A stretch of DNA of 64,000 bases from Polyangia bacterium (GCA_030427835.1 JAUICN010000011.1:37021-101020); one strand, 5' to 3'. Shown: positions 1 to 9,257, numbered from the stretch's first letter. The notes: generated from the letters alone by a model not told the origin. Numbers and translations are program-made.

Positions 1-251
1 GGTTGCTCAACGTGCACGTGGATCTTGCATCCGTAGTGAAGAAGGGAGATTCCGTGGCCGTGCTCCGCAATGCCTTCGGGGAAGTGATCGCGGAGTACCA
101 GGCGCCGGAGTCCGGAGTAGTGATCGGGAAAAGCGTAAACCCTGTGGCCCAAACCGGCGCCCGGGTAGTGCACCTAGGCCTGTTCGACCAAGCAGGAAAA
201 CCCTCCCGAGCCCCACGAAGCCTTGACCGACCCAAAAAGAAAACAACCTAG
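1..251 (+). CDS. C-terminal end of a deacylase-like protein (partial)
   Basis: The window opens inside this gene, leaving the last 82 codons. The residues form a lipoyl/biotinyl-like beta-barrel: a stretch around VKKGDSVAVLRNAFGEVI, a turn SGVVIGKS, and the end PVAQTGARVVHLG. Such a domain closes proteins of the succinylglutamate desuccinylase/aspartoacylase (M14-like) family, which hydrolyse acylated amino acids with zinc. The catalytic part lies outside the window, so the family call is an inference; a biotin/lipoyl carrier protein is an alternative, but no biotinylated lysine motif is seen. Its stop overlaps by 4 nt the stop of the convergent PIN gene. Confidence 0.5.
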   Translation, partial: LLNVHVDLASVVKKGDSVAVLRNAFGEVIAEYQAPESGVVIGKSVNPVAQTGARVVHLGLFDQAGKPSRAPRSLDRPKKKTT

Positions 252-682
252 TACTGCGAAGGCACGCTCCCTGGCGTGATGAGATCAATCATCTGGTCGC
301 CATGCTTGCGGTACACATGAAAGTCACTATCCAAGGTGAGAACCCGCGAATTATCGTGAAATTCCGCCATTCGTACGAGGCATGCGTCGGCTAAGGACAT
401 GGGTGTATCCGCATACTTCAACATGAGTTTGCGTACACGGGGTTGCTCTTCGGCCAGGCTAAACCTAACGTCGAGATAGCCGCCATCGATGAGATGGAAA
501 ATCGGGTCCGATGTCCCGAATGTACGATGCAAAAGAAAACAGGCCTCTGTGATGACCGCTTCACAGGTGATCAACGGAGGTTTCAGCTTTTCAACAATCT
601 CACGCGACCATTGGTGGTTGGAATCCCGAGTTGCAATTGCGGAAACCAGCGGGCCGGTGTCCAGCAGATAACTCCCACTCAT
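248..682 (-). CDS. PIN-domain ribonuclease toxin, VapC-like
   Basis: A 144-residue PIN-domain protein, the usual toxin length. The acidic residues expected to bind Mg2+ or Mn2+ can be placed at D8 (LLDTGPL), E46 (ITEACF), D99 (SLADACL) and D118/D120 (LTLDSDF). The family cleaves RNA, often tRNA or rRNA, when its antitoxin is lost. The gene starts inside the stop codon of the upstream antitoxin-like gene (4-nt ATGA overlap), so the two are translationally coupled, the standard toxin-antitoxin arrangement. The RNA target cannot be told from the sequence. Confidence 0.85.
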   Translation of the reverse strand: MSGSYLLDTGPLVSAIATRDSNHQWSREIVEKLKPPLITCEAVITEACFLLHRTFGTSDPIFHLIDGGYLDVRFSLAEEQPRVRKLMLKYADTPMSLADACLVRMAEFHDNSRVLTLDSDFHVYRKHGDQMIDLITPGSVPSQY

Positions 683-945
683 TCACCAAACCCCTCCATG
701 TGGTCTGGATTGGTAGAGAGATCCGTTGGGCCGCCGTCCAGGCAACCAAAAACCTCGGGAACAAGTTCTCCCAGGGTTGCGCCTTGCTTCAGCTGTGGTT
801 TGGCCTTGCGTTCAACCTTGCGTTCAACCTTGCGTTCAACTCTGCGGTCAGCTTTGCGTACGGCCTTGAGTAGACGCCTGGCCTCTACCAACTGCTCTTC
901 CGGGAGCTCCTCAATGAGCTGCTTGATTTCAGACCGAAGACCCAT
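679..945 (-). CDS. antitoxin-like protein with ERKV repeats
   Basis: An 88-residue, charged, helix-rich protein upstream of the PIN toxin and overlapping it by 4 nt. The N-terminus (EIKQLIEELPEEQLVEARRLL) looks like the helical segment of several small antitoxins. The middle holds a lysine/arginine-rich stretch encoded by a 12-bp repeat (RVERKVERKVERKAK). No DNA-binding fold is recognisable by eye, so the antitoxin role rests on position and size. The ATG at 945 is preferred to a TTG two codons earlier. Confidence 0.65.
   Translation of the reverse strand: MGLRSEIKQLIEELPEEQLVEARRLLKAVRKADRRVERKVERKVERKAKPQLKQGATLGELVPEVFGCLDGGPTDLSTNPDHMEGFGE
805..852. repeat. 12-bp tandem repeat inside the antitoxin gene
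   Basis: Three exact copies of CTTGCGTTCAAC (805-816, 817-828, 829-840) and a degenerate fourth. On the minus strand the repeat encodes repeated VERK. Copy-number changes would keep the reading frame. Confidence 0.9.
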
Positions 946-999
946 ACCCAAAGTGTAAGTCCGCGTGCCAGCGATGTCGAATGAAGACCCACGAATGGT

Positions 1000-3609
1000 C
1001 TAGAAAACGACAACCGCTTGAGTCGATCCTGAAATTCCGTGAGTGCCGGAGCCGTGGGGGGCGAAGCCGCCTTCTCCGCCTGTGCCGGCCACGCCCACCT
1101 CATCCAGGGTGAGCGTACCGTTACCTGCCCAGGTTTGCACTTGCGTTTCGTAGGTAGAAGCGGAAGCGCCCGTGATGGCAATCCCGTGGGATCCACCGCC
1201 GCAACCGCCGCCACCTGCACCACCATTGCCCCCGCGGCCACCGTCTCCACCGCGGCCGCCATTGCGTGCGCACCAAAAACCGCTGGTGCCCCCAAGGCCA
1301 CCCACTCCGGCGCTTCCTCCACTGGCACCAATGCCCCCGTCACCACCCGCTCCACCGCTGGCGGTCACCACACGCACGTTTTCAAGTACGGGGCCACTGC
1401 CACTCGCGGTCCGCACCACCATGGCCACCGATGTTCCACCGCCGCCCCCACCCGTGGCACCCGGCGCACCGCAGCCTGCGCTTCCGCCGCCACCCCCTGC
1501 ACCGCCCGCGCGATCGGAACAACCGCTCACACCCTGCACCACGGAGTATCCGGAACCCGCGGTACCGCCACCGCCTCCCGAGCCGTTGGTTCCACCCGTT
1601 CCGTTGCTACCACTCAACCCCTGCAGCTGCCCCGTGGTGCCGTTGAAGAACGTGGCGCCTCCGCAACCTCCGCCGGAGCTTCCGTTCACTCCAGAAGATC
1701 CATCGCCGCCATTGCCGCCCACCCGGGCAAGACTTGGGTTGTCGTCACAAAAGTTGCAGGCTCCCCGGGTGGTGGGTGCGTTGTAGGTTGGTGATCCCGC
1801 GGTTCCCGCGCTCGCGCCTTGCCCACTTGTTGCCGCAGGGTTTGGCACCGCCTCGCTCATCATGGTGGCCACATCGCAGCTTCCGCCCGGCTGGGTGTAG
1901 TAGGTGCAACCTGCGTTTCCGCAGGGCTGGGCCTGGGTGCAACCCCCGGGTGGGCACGTACACATGATGTTAGGGCACGCGCCCGCGCCGCCCCCACCCC
2001 CTGAAACATGGCTCCCACCACAACTCTTGCCGCCCCCAGACCCCCCCGGGGTCGATGGGCAGCCAAAGGAGGCTGCGTCGGATCCATCGGTGCCATTCGC
2101 TCCGTCCAAATCAGCCAAGCTTGAGGCCCCCACCGTGGCAAGCCGGGCGCTCGAATCCTCACCCCGGTACCCGTCTGCCGCAGCGGCCGCCAATACGGTA
2201 AGGTCCCGCAATAGGAGCGTCGCGTCGTTGCCGTCCAAGTACACGGCGGTGCTGCCTGCTCCGGTGCTGGTGGGGATGGAGCCAGTCACCACTAGGCCCT
2301 CCACAGCCGTGGCCACCGAGATGTTGCGCGCCACAAGAACCGCGTGCCCTTCCATGCCAGGCGCCTGCTCAATGCGCACCGGGTAGAGCTCCAAATCCCG
2401 CTCCTGGAAATCCGCCCGGTAGCCCCCAAACAGATCAACCCCAGGGCGCAGCTCCACCGGGCCCCTGTAAATACCCCGAGCCACGAGTACGTCCTTGTTG
2501 CCCGCGTCACCCAGGGCGAGCCCCCGTTGAACTGTGCGAACGGGTAGGGCAAGGGTTCCCGGGTTCACGTCATCACCTGACGGCGTCACAAAAATGTAGT
2601 CGTTGGCCCCGTCGGGTACGCCGTCACAATCCCCGTCGCCGCCCACCTCGGGCGGGGGGCCCATGCCATTGTAGAGCTCGCACTCACAACCGTTGCCCGC
2701 AATGCCGTCCACATCCACAAAACCGGTTTCGCACTGCACGTCACACACAGCTGTTCCCATGGGCCCTGAACCAGAAGCACGGCAGGTGGCCACCATGTTC
2801 TCGCCGGACACCACACAGGCCTGACCGCAGGCGCCGCAGTGCTGGTCGTGCACATACCGGCCCATGGCATCCCTGAAGTCCTCATCCACGCCGAAATCAC
2901 AGTCGTCGTCCTGGCCGTTGCACTGCTCCTCGGACACCACCCCGCAGGTCCCAAACTCCCCCGCCGTACACACCTGGGCGCCCGCACACTGGTAGCCGTC
3001 CCCCCGATCCACCAGGCAGCCAATTTCCAGGCCCTCGTTCGCCGCGTTGCAGGAGCAGTCTCCGCCCGTGGGAACACAGTGGGATTCATCCGCGTCGCAC
3101 TCTGCTGTTTCCCCGCACAGCGCGTCTCCCCCATCTCCGGCCACGCAAGGAATGGAACACCAGCCCGAACCATCCACAGAGGTTCCACCGGATTCCACCA
3201 CACAGATCCCCCGGGGGTCGCGAATGCGGCAATCGTCGTCCCCGGAACAGGGCAGGCAAAGCACCTCCACCTCAGGCGCGCAGTAGCTGCCCTGAACAAG
3301 GTAAGTACCTTCTGGGCACGCGGTGATGGTGCACTCAGGGTTTCCGCCAGTGCCAACAATACAACTGGTGGATTCGGCTGTGGGGAACACTTCGTCGCAG
3401 TGCACGCCGCAACCCCCGCAATGGGCCAGGGTGACGTAGCGACCCTCCGAATCCCGAAAATCCTCGTCCACTCGGTCGTTGCAGGTGTTGTCCCGGTAGT
3501 CGCACTGCTCCTCCGTGGAACAGGGGTGTTGCCGGTAACAGCCGGCGGATCCCACGCTGAACAAAACCACCAGGGCGGCAAAGCAAATTCGACTATTGGG
3601 TGACAACAT
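1000..3609 (-). CDS. MopE-like cysteine-rich, glycine-rich lipoprotein
   Basis: An 869-residue predicted lipoprotein. A signal peptide ends at a lipobox (VGSAGC, about residue 24). The N-terminal third holds repeated metal-binding-type motifs as in MopE (CNDRVDEDFRDSEGRY and QDDDCDFGVDEDFRDAMGRY, each followed by HCGxCG), with many cysteines that could form disulfides. A DUF1565/beta-helix-like segment follows (GTLALPVRTVQRGL, DLFGGYRADF). The second half is strongly glycine-rich, with low-complexity GG repeats. MopE proteins bind copper at the cell surface; copper binding here is inference. The ATG at 3609 was chosen because it starts a clean signal peptide behind a GGAGAGAGG ribosome site. 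It overlaps its upstream paralog by 17 nt. Confidence 0.8.
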   Translation of the reverse strand: MLSPNSRICFAALVVLFSVGSAGCYRQHPCSTEEQCDYRDNTCNDRVDEDFRDSEGRYVTLAHCGGCGVHCDEVFPTAESTSCIVGTGGNPECTITACPEGTYLVQGSYCAPEVEVLCLPCSGDDDCRIRDPRGICVVESGGTSVDGSGWCSIPCVAGDGGDALCGETAECDADESHCVPTGGDCSCNAANEGLEIGCLVDRGDGYQCAGAQVCTAGEFGTCGVVSEEQCNGQDDDCDFGVDEDFRDAMGRYVHDQHCGACGQACVVSGENMVATCRASGSGPMGTAVCDVQCETGFVDVDGIAGNGCECELYNGMGPPPEVGGDGDCDGVPDGANDYIFVTPSGDDVNPGTLALPVRTVQRGLALGDAGNKDVLVARGIYRGPVELRPGVDLFGGYRADFQERDLELYPVRIEQAPGMEGHAVLVARNISVATAVEGLVVTGSIPTSTGAGSTAVYLDGNDATLLLRDLTVLAAAAADGYRGEDSSARLATVGASSLADLDGANGTDGSDAASFGCPSTPGGSGGGKSCGGSHVSGGGGGAGACPNIMCTCPPGGCTQAQPCGNAGCTYYTQPGGSCDVATMMSEAVPNPAATSGQGASAGTAGSPTYNAPTTRGACNFCDDNPSLARVGGNGGDGSSGVNGSSGGGCGGATFFNGTTGQLQGLSGSNGTGGTNGSGGGGGTAGSGYSVVQGVSGCSDRAGGAGGGGGSAGCGAPGATGGGGGGTSVAMVVRTASGSGPVLENVRVVTASGGAGGDGGIGASGGSAGVGGLGGTSGFWCARNGGRGGDGGRGGNGGAGGGGCGGGSHGIAITGASASTYETQVQTWAGNGTLTLDEVGVAGTGGEGGFAPHGSGTHGISGSTQAVVVF

Positions 3610-6226
3610 GGCGCCTCTCTCCGTCCGTACCCTTGGGAGCGGCGACACCGCCCTGACCTCCAGCACCGCCCGTACCTGCCTGGCCCAAATCAAACGTGGT
3701 GGAGGATTGAAGTGCGTTTTCTTCTGCAGTGGTGAGGGATCCTCCCGTCACCCAAATGCCCGCCACGGACCCCCCGCAGCCCCCACCGCCCGCGCCGCCA
3801 CGGCCCCCACTTCCACCTGTGCCACCACGCCCTCCGGCAAAGGGGCCCGCCAGGGTAGGCGTGGTGCGGGCCGATTGCGGTAGTTCACCGCCAAGGCCGC
3901 CCGCTCCACCTGTACCCCCGTCTCCACCCGCGCCCCCGGCACCGCCCTCGGCGCCGTCCGAAGTCACCAGTGTCACTGCATTTAGGGTAGGCACTGCGGT
4001 TACGCCCGCGGTGTAGCGCAACCAAAATGCCAACGTGGGTGCGGCGCTTTGACCGGGTGTTCCCGCAAGGCCACCACAGCCCCCGGCACCGCCGCCACCG
4101 CCACCACCGCCAAGGCCATCCACATGCTCACAGGCACCTGGGAACCAACGCATTTCAGATCCACCTCCGGCACCACCGCCGCCACCACCCGAGCCAGGAG
4201 CCCCCGCACTTCCAGCTCCCGCCGTGGCTCCAATCCAAGTGGTTCCTAAAAACGTGCCCAGGGGATCGGCGCAGGCGGCGCCGGGCACGCCGTCCACCCC
4301 CGCTTGCCCGTTTTGACCCGCCTCCGGGCCCACAAAGGCGGTCGGCACCACGAAGTCTGCAAGGCCGCAGCACACCGCCGTCGAACAGCTCGATCCCACC
4401 ACGGGCCCCTGGGAATCCTGCCCGCCCGTGCCGCCAAAACCGCCTGGGGTGGAAAGGGTCCCCAGCCCCACAGCCCCTGCAGCCTGGAACGAAGCAAAGC
4501 TCGGGCACCCCGACACACCTCCGTTGCCACCGTGGGTGGCCACGGTGTCGGTGCTACCGGGCCCAGTCACCACCGTGCACAGGTTGATGCCCCCGGTACC
4601 ACCCGCCACCTGGTTGGCCGCACCCACCACACATTGGTGCGCCCCGTTTTCGACGGACGCCCGTGGGGGTTGGCCACTGGCAGAACCCACCTGGGGTGAA
4701 GCACCCGCCGTTCCATGTGAGCCAGAGTTTCCCCGCTTGACGCGCCCAGCAGTCACGGTGCTGTCCAGTAGGGAAAACCCCGCCTCTGGGTCCTGTGCGT
4801 AGGCCCCCATGGTGGGCACACCTGCCGCCACCGCATCCCGCCCCACAAACTGAATCCCCCGAATCACGGGGCCGCTTTGCACCACCACGAGTGCAGCGCC
4901 ACCGGGGGCGACCGTATCCTGGGGGGCGCGTACTTCGGTCACATGTTGGGTGGGGTTCCACTCCCGAAAATCGCGCCGGTACCCGCCCTGCACCACCGCA
5001 GCACTCTCAATACGAATGCTCTCCACGTAGGTGCCCGCCGCTACCAGAATCCCGCTTCGGCCCATGCCGCCACCATCGCCACCGCCACCATCGCCAGCAT
5101 CGCCAGCAACGGTTGCCTCAAAGCGGGTGATGGCCTCACCAATGGTGCGCAGGGGTTGGCTGGGGGAGCCCACCGCATTGTCGTCCCCATCCAATGCCAC
5201 GTACCAATGGAGCGCGCTGTCGCCGTCTGCGCCGTCGCAGTTTTCGTCAATGTTGCTGCCGGCCGTGGTTGCAATGCCGTCGGTGGTGGCCTGTACGGTG
5301 CATTCGCAACCGTTGGCGATTTCCCGATCCGCATCCAACTGGTCACCCACCTGCAAGCCGTCGTCCAGATCCGCGCAGGTCACGCCACAGGTGGGGGAAA
5401 GCACTTCGCCCCCGCACACCAGCGCCACCACTCCAGAGCCTGCAGTGGCACAGTCCACGCCGCACTGCCCGCAATGTTCTTCTGCGTTGTAGCCACCCTG
5501 GGCATTGCGAAAATCCTCGTCGATTTCCCCGTCGCAATCGTTGTCCAGCAGGTCGCAAATCTCTTCATCCAATGCACAGGGAGCAAGCACGCCGTTGTCA
5601 CATCGGGTGGCCCCCACACATCGATTGCCCCCCGGATCCAACACAGCACAGGCCAAATCAAAGGATTGCCCCACCTCACAACTGCAGCTCCCCCCGGTGG
5701 GTACACATTGATCGTCGGTACAGCTGAACCCATCGGGGCAACCCTCACCGCAGCCCACGGTGCACCGAGACTCGCTGCCCACAAATACGCACGCCGCGGT
5801 GGCCAAGTCTCCACAGTCCGAATCCTGGCTGCACGTGAGGCACAGGTGGGAAAAGGCAGGAACGCACCGGCCCGACTTGGACACCGCAAAGCCGGTGGCA
5901 CACTGGGTGGCAGCACAGACAGGGCGGCCCTCGATCACATCACACTGGGTGGCGAGTTCGTTTGTGTTGAAGGGCAGGCAGGGGTTGTTGCAACGGCCGC
6001 AGTGCTCGGAATCCAGGTAGCGGCCTTCGTCATCCCGAAAGCTTTCATCCACCTCACCATTGAGGTCGTCATCCAACAGGTTGCACACCTCGCTGGAGGG
6101 TTGGGGCCGCGGGCGGGGCCCGGGCACAGTCAAATCAAGCGGCGTGATCGCGCCACAGCCCGCGAATGCAACAACCAGTACGCCCCACAGCCCAATCAGG
6201 CGTGTAAGCGGAATAAGAAAAGTCAT
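3593..6226 (-). CDS. MopE-like cysteine-rich, glycine-rich lipoprotein
   Basis: An 877-residue paralog of the next gene downstream, with the same order of parts: signal peptide with lipobox (VAFAGC), MopE-type motifs (CNLLDDDLNGEVDESFRDDE and CDLLDNDCDGEIDEDFRNAQ, each with HCGxC), a DUF1565-like segment (GSPSQPLRTIGEAITRF, VVQGGYRRDF), then a long glycine-rich C-terminal half. The ATG at 6226 directly begins the signal peptide and lies 4 nt behind the stop of the phosphopantetheinyl transferase gene, so the three genes form one minus-strand operon. Likely cell-surface exposed. The glycine-rich half may be a beta-helix; that is inference. Confidence 0.8.
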   Translation of the reverse strand: MTFLIPLTRLIGLWGVLVVAFAGCGAITPLDLTVPGPRPRPQPSSEVCNLLDDDLNGEVDESFRDDEGRYLDSEHCGRCNNPCLPFNTNELATQCDVIEGRPVCAATQCATGFAVSKSGRCVPAFSHLCLTCSQDSDCGDLATAACVFVGSESRCTVGCGEGCPDGFSCTDDQCVPTGGSCSCEVGQSFDLACAVLDPGGNRCVGATRCDNGVLAPCALDEEICDLLDNDCDGEIDEDFRNAQGGYNAEEHCGQCGVDCATAGSGVVALVCGGEVLSPTCGVTCADLDDGLQVGDQLDADREIANGCECTVQATTDGIATTAGSNIDENCDGADGDSALHWYVALDGDDNAVGSPSQPLRTIGEAITRFEATVAGDAGDGGGGDGGGMGRSGILVAAGTYVESIRIESAAVVQGGYRRDFREWNPTQHVTEVRAPQDTVAPGGAALVVVQSGPVIRGIQFVGRDAVAAGVPTMGAYAQDPEAGFSLLDSTVTAGRVKRGNSGSHGTAGASPQVGSASGQPPRASVENGAHQCVVGAANQVAGGTGGINLCTVVTGPGSTDTVATHGGNGGVSGCPSFASFQAAGAVGLGTLSTPGGFGGTGGQDSQGPVVGSSCSTAVCCGLADFVVPTAFVGPEAGQNGQAGVDGVPGAACADPLGTFLGTTWIGATAGAGSAGAPGSGGGGGGAGGGSEMRWFPGACEHVDGLGGGGGGGGAGGCGGLAGTPGQSAAPTLAFWLRYTAGVTAVPTLNAVTLVTSDGAEGGAGGAGGDGGTGGAGGLGGELPQSARTTPTLAGPFAGGRGGTGGSGGRGGAGGGGCGGSVAGIWVTGGSLTTAEENALQSSTTFDLGQAGTGGAGGQGGVAAPKGTDGERRHVVTQ

Positions 6227-6230
6227 GCCC

Positions 6231-6929
6231 TCAAGTGTAGGGGGTGATGACCTGGGTCGCCACCACGGGCCCCAGGATACAAAAGCGGCCCGAAACACGC
6301 GTTCCCTGGGGTAAATGAGGCACCTGCTCACGCAGCATCTCCACCTCGAACGTTCCACCCTGTGCATCCACCGTGAGCTGCACATCCTTGAAACCCAACC
6401 AGGTGTTCGTTCTCGGGTACTGCCATTTGTAATAGGCCTCCTTGGCACTGAATATCATCAACTTCAGCCCATGGACGTGCTCGGGGTCCTCACCATTCAC
6501 CTCGCACCACTGAGCTTCTTGCCCGTGCAATACCTTGGCTTCGATCTTCCCGATCCGCCGGTGCGTCCCTTCCACGTCAATCCCCACACCAAAGTGTGGC
6601 TTTCGGGCCACCACGCTCACCACATAGGTTTGGCCATCCGCCACCCCGCAGTGACTGATGCTGCCATCCAGTCTGCAATGGCTAATGCTCCCCGCGACGT
6701 CTGCGGGCCAAATCGGCTCGCCCTTGTCCCCCACGCACGGCTCCCGGGACGCCACTCGTAACTCGTCCATCGCCTCCACTGCCCCCATTGCCTCAACAGC
6801 ACACGCCCGCCCCAGGGCAAACTCATCCTCCCGGGCCAGTTCCCCATCCACCAGCCGGGCACTTACCCCCACCCCCGGAGCCAAACGCCAGAACTCCAGT
6901 AACTGCTCCTCCCACGTCACCCCACCCAC
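6231..6929 (-). CDS. 4'-phosphopantetheinyl transferase, Sfp type
   Basis: A 232-residue Sfp-type enzyme that moves the phosphopantetheine arm of coenzyme A onto a serine of acyl- or peptidyl-carrier proteins. The two family signatures are visible: GVGIDVE (Mg2+-binding Asp and Glu) and FSAKEAYYKWQYP (Glu and Lys of the WxxKEAxxK-type motif). Length is typical. Translation begins at a GTG with a GGAG site just upstream. No carrier protein, polyketide or peptide synthetase gene is present in the window, and its pairing with two MopE-like surface proteins is unexplained. Confidence 0.88.
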   Translation of the reverse strand: MGGVTWEEQLLEFWRLAPGVGVSARLVDGELAREDEFALGRACAVEAMGAVEAMDELRVASREPCVGDKGEPIWPADVAGSISHCRLDGSISHCGVADGQTYVVSVVARKPHFGVGIDVEGTHRRIGKIEAKVLHGQEAQWCEVNGEDPEHVHGLKLMIFSAKEAYYKWQYPRTNTWLGFKDVQLTVDAQGGTFEVEMLREQVPHLPQGTRVSGRFCILGPVVATQVITPYT

Positions 6930-7176
6930 CTAGCTCCAGAGCCGTCCGGGCTCCACACGGAACCGGGATTTGCGGGGCAGAGGAGCCCGAAATGTCCAAA
7001 CAACTCACGGTGTGATCCAAATTAAGACACACCTGACGAGTGAGGGGATAAACCAGTATTTAGTATTGTAATCATTGAAAAATAATCGGTGCATTCATGA
7101 TCGAAATCCAGAATCTTAAAAATAAGACACATGCCGAAAACCATTTTTCGACACAAAACCCGCCTCCGCCCATTTC

Positions 7177-7190
7177 AACCTGGGTCATTT
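7177..7190 (-). promoter_or_regulatory. GACCCAGGTT motif, copy 1
   Basis: On the minus strand AAATGACCCAGGTT. One of five intergenic copies of this motif in the window (others at 28442, 28586, 52269, 52346). A regulator-binding site is inferred from recurrence only. Confidence 0.45.
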
Positions 7191-7219
7191 CTGGGCTGCG
7201 CCACACCACGTCAGAACAC

Positions 7220-7236
7220 AGAGCGCTCCATGTTCC
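7220..7236. promoter_or_regulatory. enhancer-like dyad upstream of sigma-54 promoter
   Basis: AGAGCGCTCCATGTTCC, a variant of the 17-bp consensus GGARCA-N5-TGYTCC, ending 91 bp before the predicted start site at 7327. The same 17 bp occur at the same distance before the paralog (9162-9178). Confidence 0.6.
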
Positions 7237-7300
7237 ACAAAGTGGTGCCCAACTGCCCATCCAAAACAGCATTTACTTGGTTTTCATCCTAAAACTCGCC

Positions 7301-7315
7301 TGGCGCACAAATTGC
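7301..7315 (+). promoter_or_regulatory. sigma-54 (-24/-12) promoter
   Basis: TGGCGCACAAATTGC, GG and GC separated by 10 nt. Predicted start near 7327, 5 nt before the ATG at 7332. Identical 15-mer before the paralog at 9275. Confidence 0.75.
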
Positions 7316-7331
7316 CTTACGTACCCACGTG

Positions 7332-9107
7332 ATGTTTTTCCGAGCCCGAAACAAGACTGCGCCCCACCGAACCCCCAGTTGTGGGATCCTCGCGGTACTA
7401 CTGGCAGCCGGCGCGTGCACCCCGGTGGGCAGCTCGCCTGCGGAGCAAAAAGGAAGCGTTGCTTCACTTCGCTCGATGCCTGTAGAGCTAGTACCCACGG
7501 CAGCGCTACCCAAACTGACCAGCGGATACGTCGGCACCCTGATTCTCCGGGCGGATACCAAACGGGACCGCTTTTGGGTATCCGACACGGACGCGGTCTA
7601 CGAGTTGAAAGTGTCGCGGAATAGAACCTCTGTCATGGTTGGCGGTGTGGCTCCCCCACCGAACGGAAAACTTGAATGGAGCGAAAGGCACCATCAACTG
7701 CAGTCATCTCCCATGGTCGCAAATCAGGGCATGCTCGTACGTTTAAGTGACCAACAAACGTACGCTCCTTGGAGCAACCGTTCCATATCGAGAAGTGACT
7801 TTGTAGACCACTACAGTATGCGGTTCTGCAGGACGGCGTGGCCCGGTCAGGCGCCCCTAGACGACGAGGCTTGCGTTTCTACCAGGCCCATCCTCGAAAG
7901 ATTGGTGAAAGACGCCGATAGGCTTACCTACGACGAGGTTCTAAAGTGGGGTCCAGTGAGTAAGCCTGGCGTAGACGTGTTCTCCACAACGGTGAGTTTC
8001 GAGGCTTGGGGCGTGGAAGATGAGCAGGTATTCGTGCAAGCCAAAGACATTCTTGGCACCAGGTTCTGGGCAATCCGTCCAGACGGAAGTCCAACACCCA
8101 TTGACGACACAACGCTCCAGCTCAGCGATCCGCGTGTTCATACCGCTGAAGGTACGGTCGACCAGATCATCGAAGAGTCATCAAAGGAGACCCTTCATTC
8201 AGCCTACGTGAACGGGGTGCATGTCGTCTACGTGAACGAGCGGGTCGCCGTTCTGATTAACGAAGGCACATCGTGGAAATTTGGACCTGCAATCCATGTT
8301 GGAAAAATGAATATCGTGTTGCATCAAGACCCTACACGTGGGCTGGTTGCGCGAGAATGGCTCAGCAAAGGCACACTCGCCCACGATCTATTTGAGTTTG
8401 TACCTGGGCCCGGGGGTAAGGTTGTGAAGAGAAAGATCTTTTCGGTACCCACATCACTTCGCAGTAGAATTTCCATCCCATCCATCGCGTCCACAGGTGA
8501 GCTCGTAGTATTTCAGGAAAACTCATTCTCATTCTTGAAAGATGACGGTTCCGTGGATGCCACAGTTCTCTATTCCCACATGGAAGAGCCGCCCATATAT
8601 CGAAACGGATGGGGCGATGTCCGCGTCAACATGAACCTGGCCAAAATCGACAACGAACACTTCATTGCAACGCCCATATTGCGTAGAAGTGGTCAGACCG
8701 GCTACATCTATAAAATCACCCGCCCATCCCCCGAAGCCCAGAGCCGTTGCAAGGGCGGCAACGGCCAGGTGCTAAGTGTTGGCGAAGCCTGGCAAGAGGT
8801 GCCTGACCTACCCTGGGAGAGCATCCAAGAGGTTTGGGGGCGTGGGGGTTTTGTGTTTGGCACCTACCTAAGCGGCGGGGGTCAACTGAGCTTTCAAGTA
8901 CGCGAACCCAGGGAGACCACCAAAGAGGGTGAGAAAGACTACCGCGTCATCGAGAGCGACACCGGCGAAGTCCTCAGCATCACCGGAGCCATCGCCATTC
9001 GCTCGGTGGAGCTACCAGGGACTCCCTCAAGCGAGGCCAAACTCTACGTAAAGTCCGTCGGCTCAAGCCACGTACTCGTCTGCACCGACCAACCGCGCTC
9101 CCGTTAA
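7332..9107 (+). CDS. predicted lipoprotein, paralog pair member 1
   Basis: A 591-residue secreted lipoprotein with signal peptide and lipobox (LAAGAC, about residue 29). No known domain is recognised. Its last roughly 135 residues, from YKITRPSP through WGRGGFVFGTYL to the end, are almost identical to the next gene, including at DNA level, whereas the middle 400 residues are only loosely similar. The body alternates short beta-strand-like segments and could be a propeller, but this is a guess. The ATG at 7332 is chosen over a GTG one codon earlier; no Shine-Dalgarno is present and the predicted sigma-54 start site lies 5 nt upstream. Confidence 0.8.
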   Translation: MFFRARNKTAPHRTPSCGILAVLLAAGACTPVGSSPAEQKGSVASLRSMPVELVPTAALPKLTSGYVGTLILRADTKRDRFWVSDTDAVYELKVSRNRTSVMVGGVAPPPNGKLEWSERHHQLQSSPMVANQGMLVRLSDQQTYAPWSNRSISRSDFVDHYSMRFCRTAWPGQAPLDDEACVSTRPILERLVKDADRLTYDEVLKWGPVSKPGVDVFSTTVSFEAWGVEDEQVFVQAKDILGTRFWAIRPDGSPTPIDDTTLQLSDPRVHTAEGTVDQIIEESSKETLHSAYVNGVHVVYVNERVAVLINEGTSWKFGPAIHVGKMNIVLHQDPTRGLVAREWLSKGTLAHDLFEFVPGPGGKVVKRKIFSVPTSLRSRISIPSIASTGELVVFQENSFSFLKDDGSVDATVLYSHMEEPPIYRNGWGDVRVNMNLAKIDNEHFIATPILRRSGQTGYIYKITRPSPEAQSRCKGGNGQVLSVGEAWQEVPDLPWESIQEVWGRGGFVFGTYLSGGGQLSFQVREPRETTKEGEKDYRVIESDTGEVLSITGAIAIRSVELPGTPSSEAKLYVKSVGSSHVLVCTDQPRSR

Positions 9108-9161
9108 CACGGTGTTCGCAACAGCCGGACAGGTGGCCCAGGTGCTCCAACCCCAGAACAC

Positions 9162-9178
9162 AGAGCGCTCCATGTTCC
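9162..9178. promoter_or_regulatory. enhancer-like dyad upstream of sigma-54 promoter
   Basis: AGAGCGCTCCATGTTCC, identical to 7220-7236, ending 91 bp before the predicted start site at 9269. A weaker partner, GGTGGCCCAGGTGCTCC, lies at 9132-9148. Confidence 0.6.
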
Positions 9179-9242
9179 ACAAAGTGGGGTCGGTGTACCC
9201 TTTCACACTGGAACCCGGCAACGATTTCGCCCAAAACCGGCC

Positions 9243-9257
9243 TGGCGCACAAATTGC
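9243..9257 (+). promoter_or_regulatory. sigma-54 (-24/-12) promoter
   Basis: TGGCGCACAAATTGC, identical to 7301-7315. Predicted start near 9269, 6 nt before the ATG at 9275. Confidence 0.75.

Larger units (their letters stand above)
6930..7331. other. 402-bp intergenic region, divergent
   Basis: No coding sequence is supported here. The part around 7015-7140 is AT-rich compared with its surroundings. It holds one copy of the GACCCAGGTT motif (minus sense, 7177-7190), one enhancer-like dyad (7220-7236) and the -24/-12 promoter of the following lipoprotein (7301-7315). Confidence 0.7.

Noticed and set aside
1039..2547. Several plus-strand proline-rich open frames opposite the MopE-like gene
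   Set aside because: They are antisense shadows of a glycine-rich coding sequence (GGN codons read as proline or alanine on the other strand) and lack starts with ribosome sites.
4877..6247. A 456-codon plus-strand open frame
   Set aside because: Antisense to the second MopE-like gene, which has signal peptide, conserved motifs and operon spacing; the shadow has none.
7097..7624. 175-codon plus-strand frame
   Set aside because: Covers the intergenic region including the dyad and promoter and overlaps the lipoprotein in another frame; no protein character.
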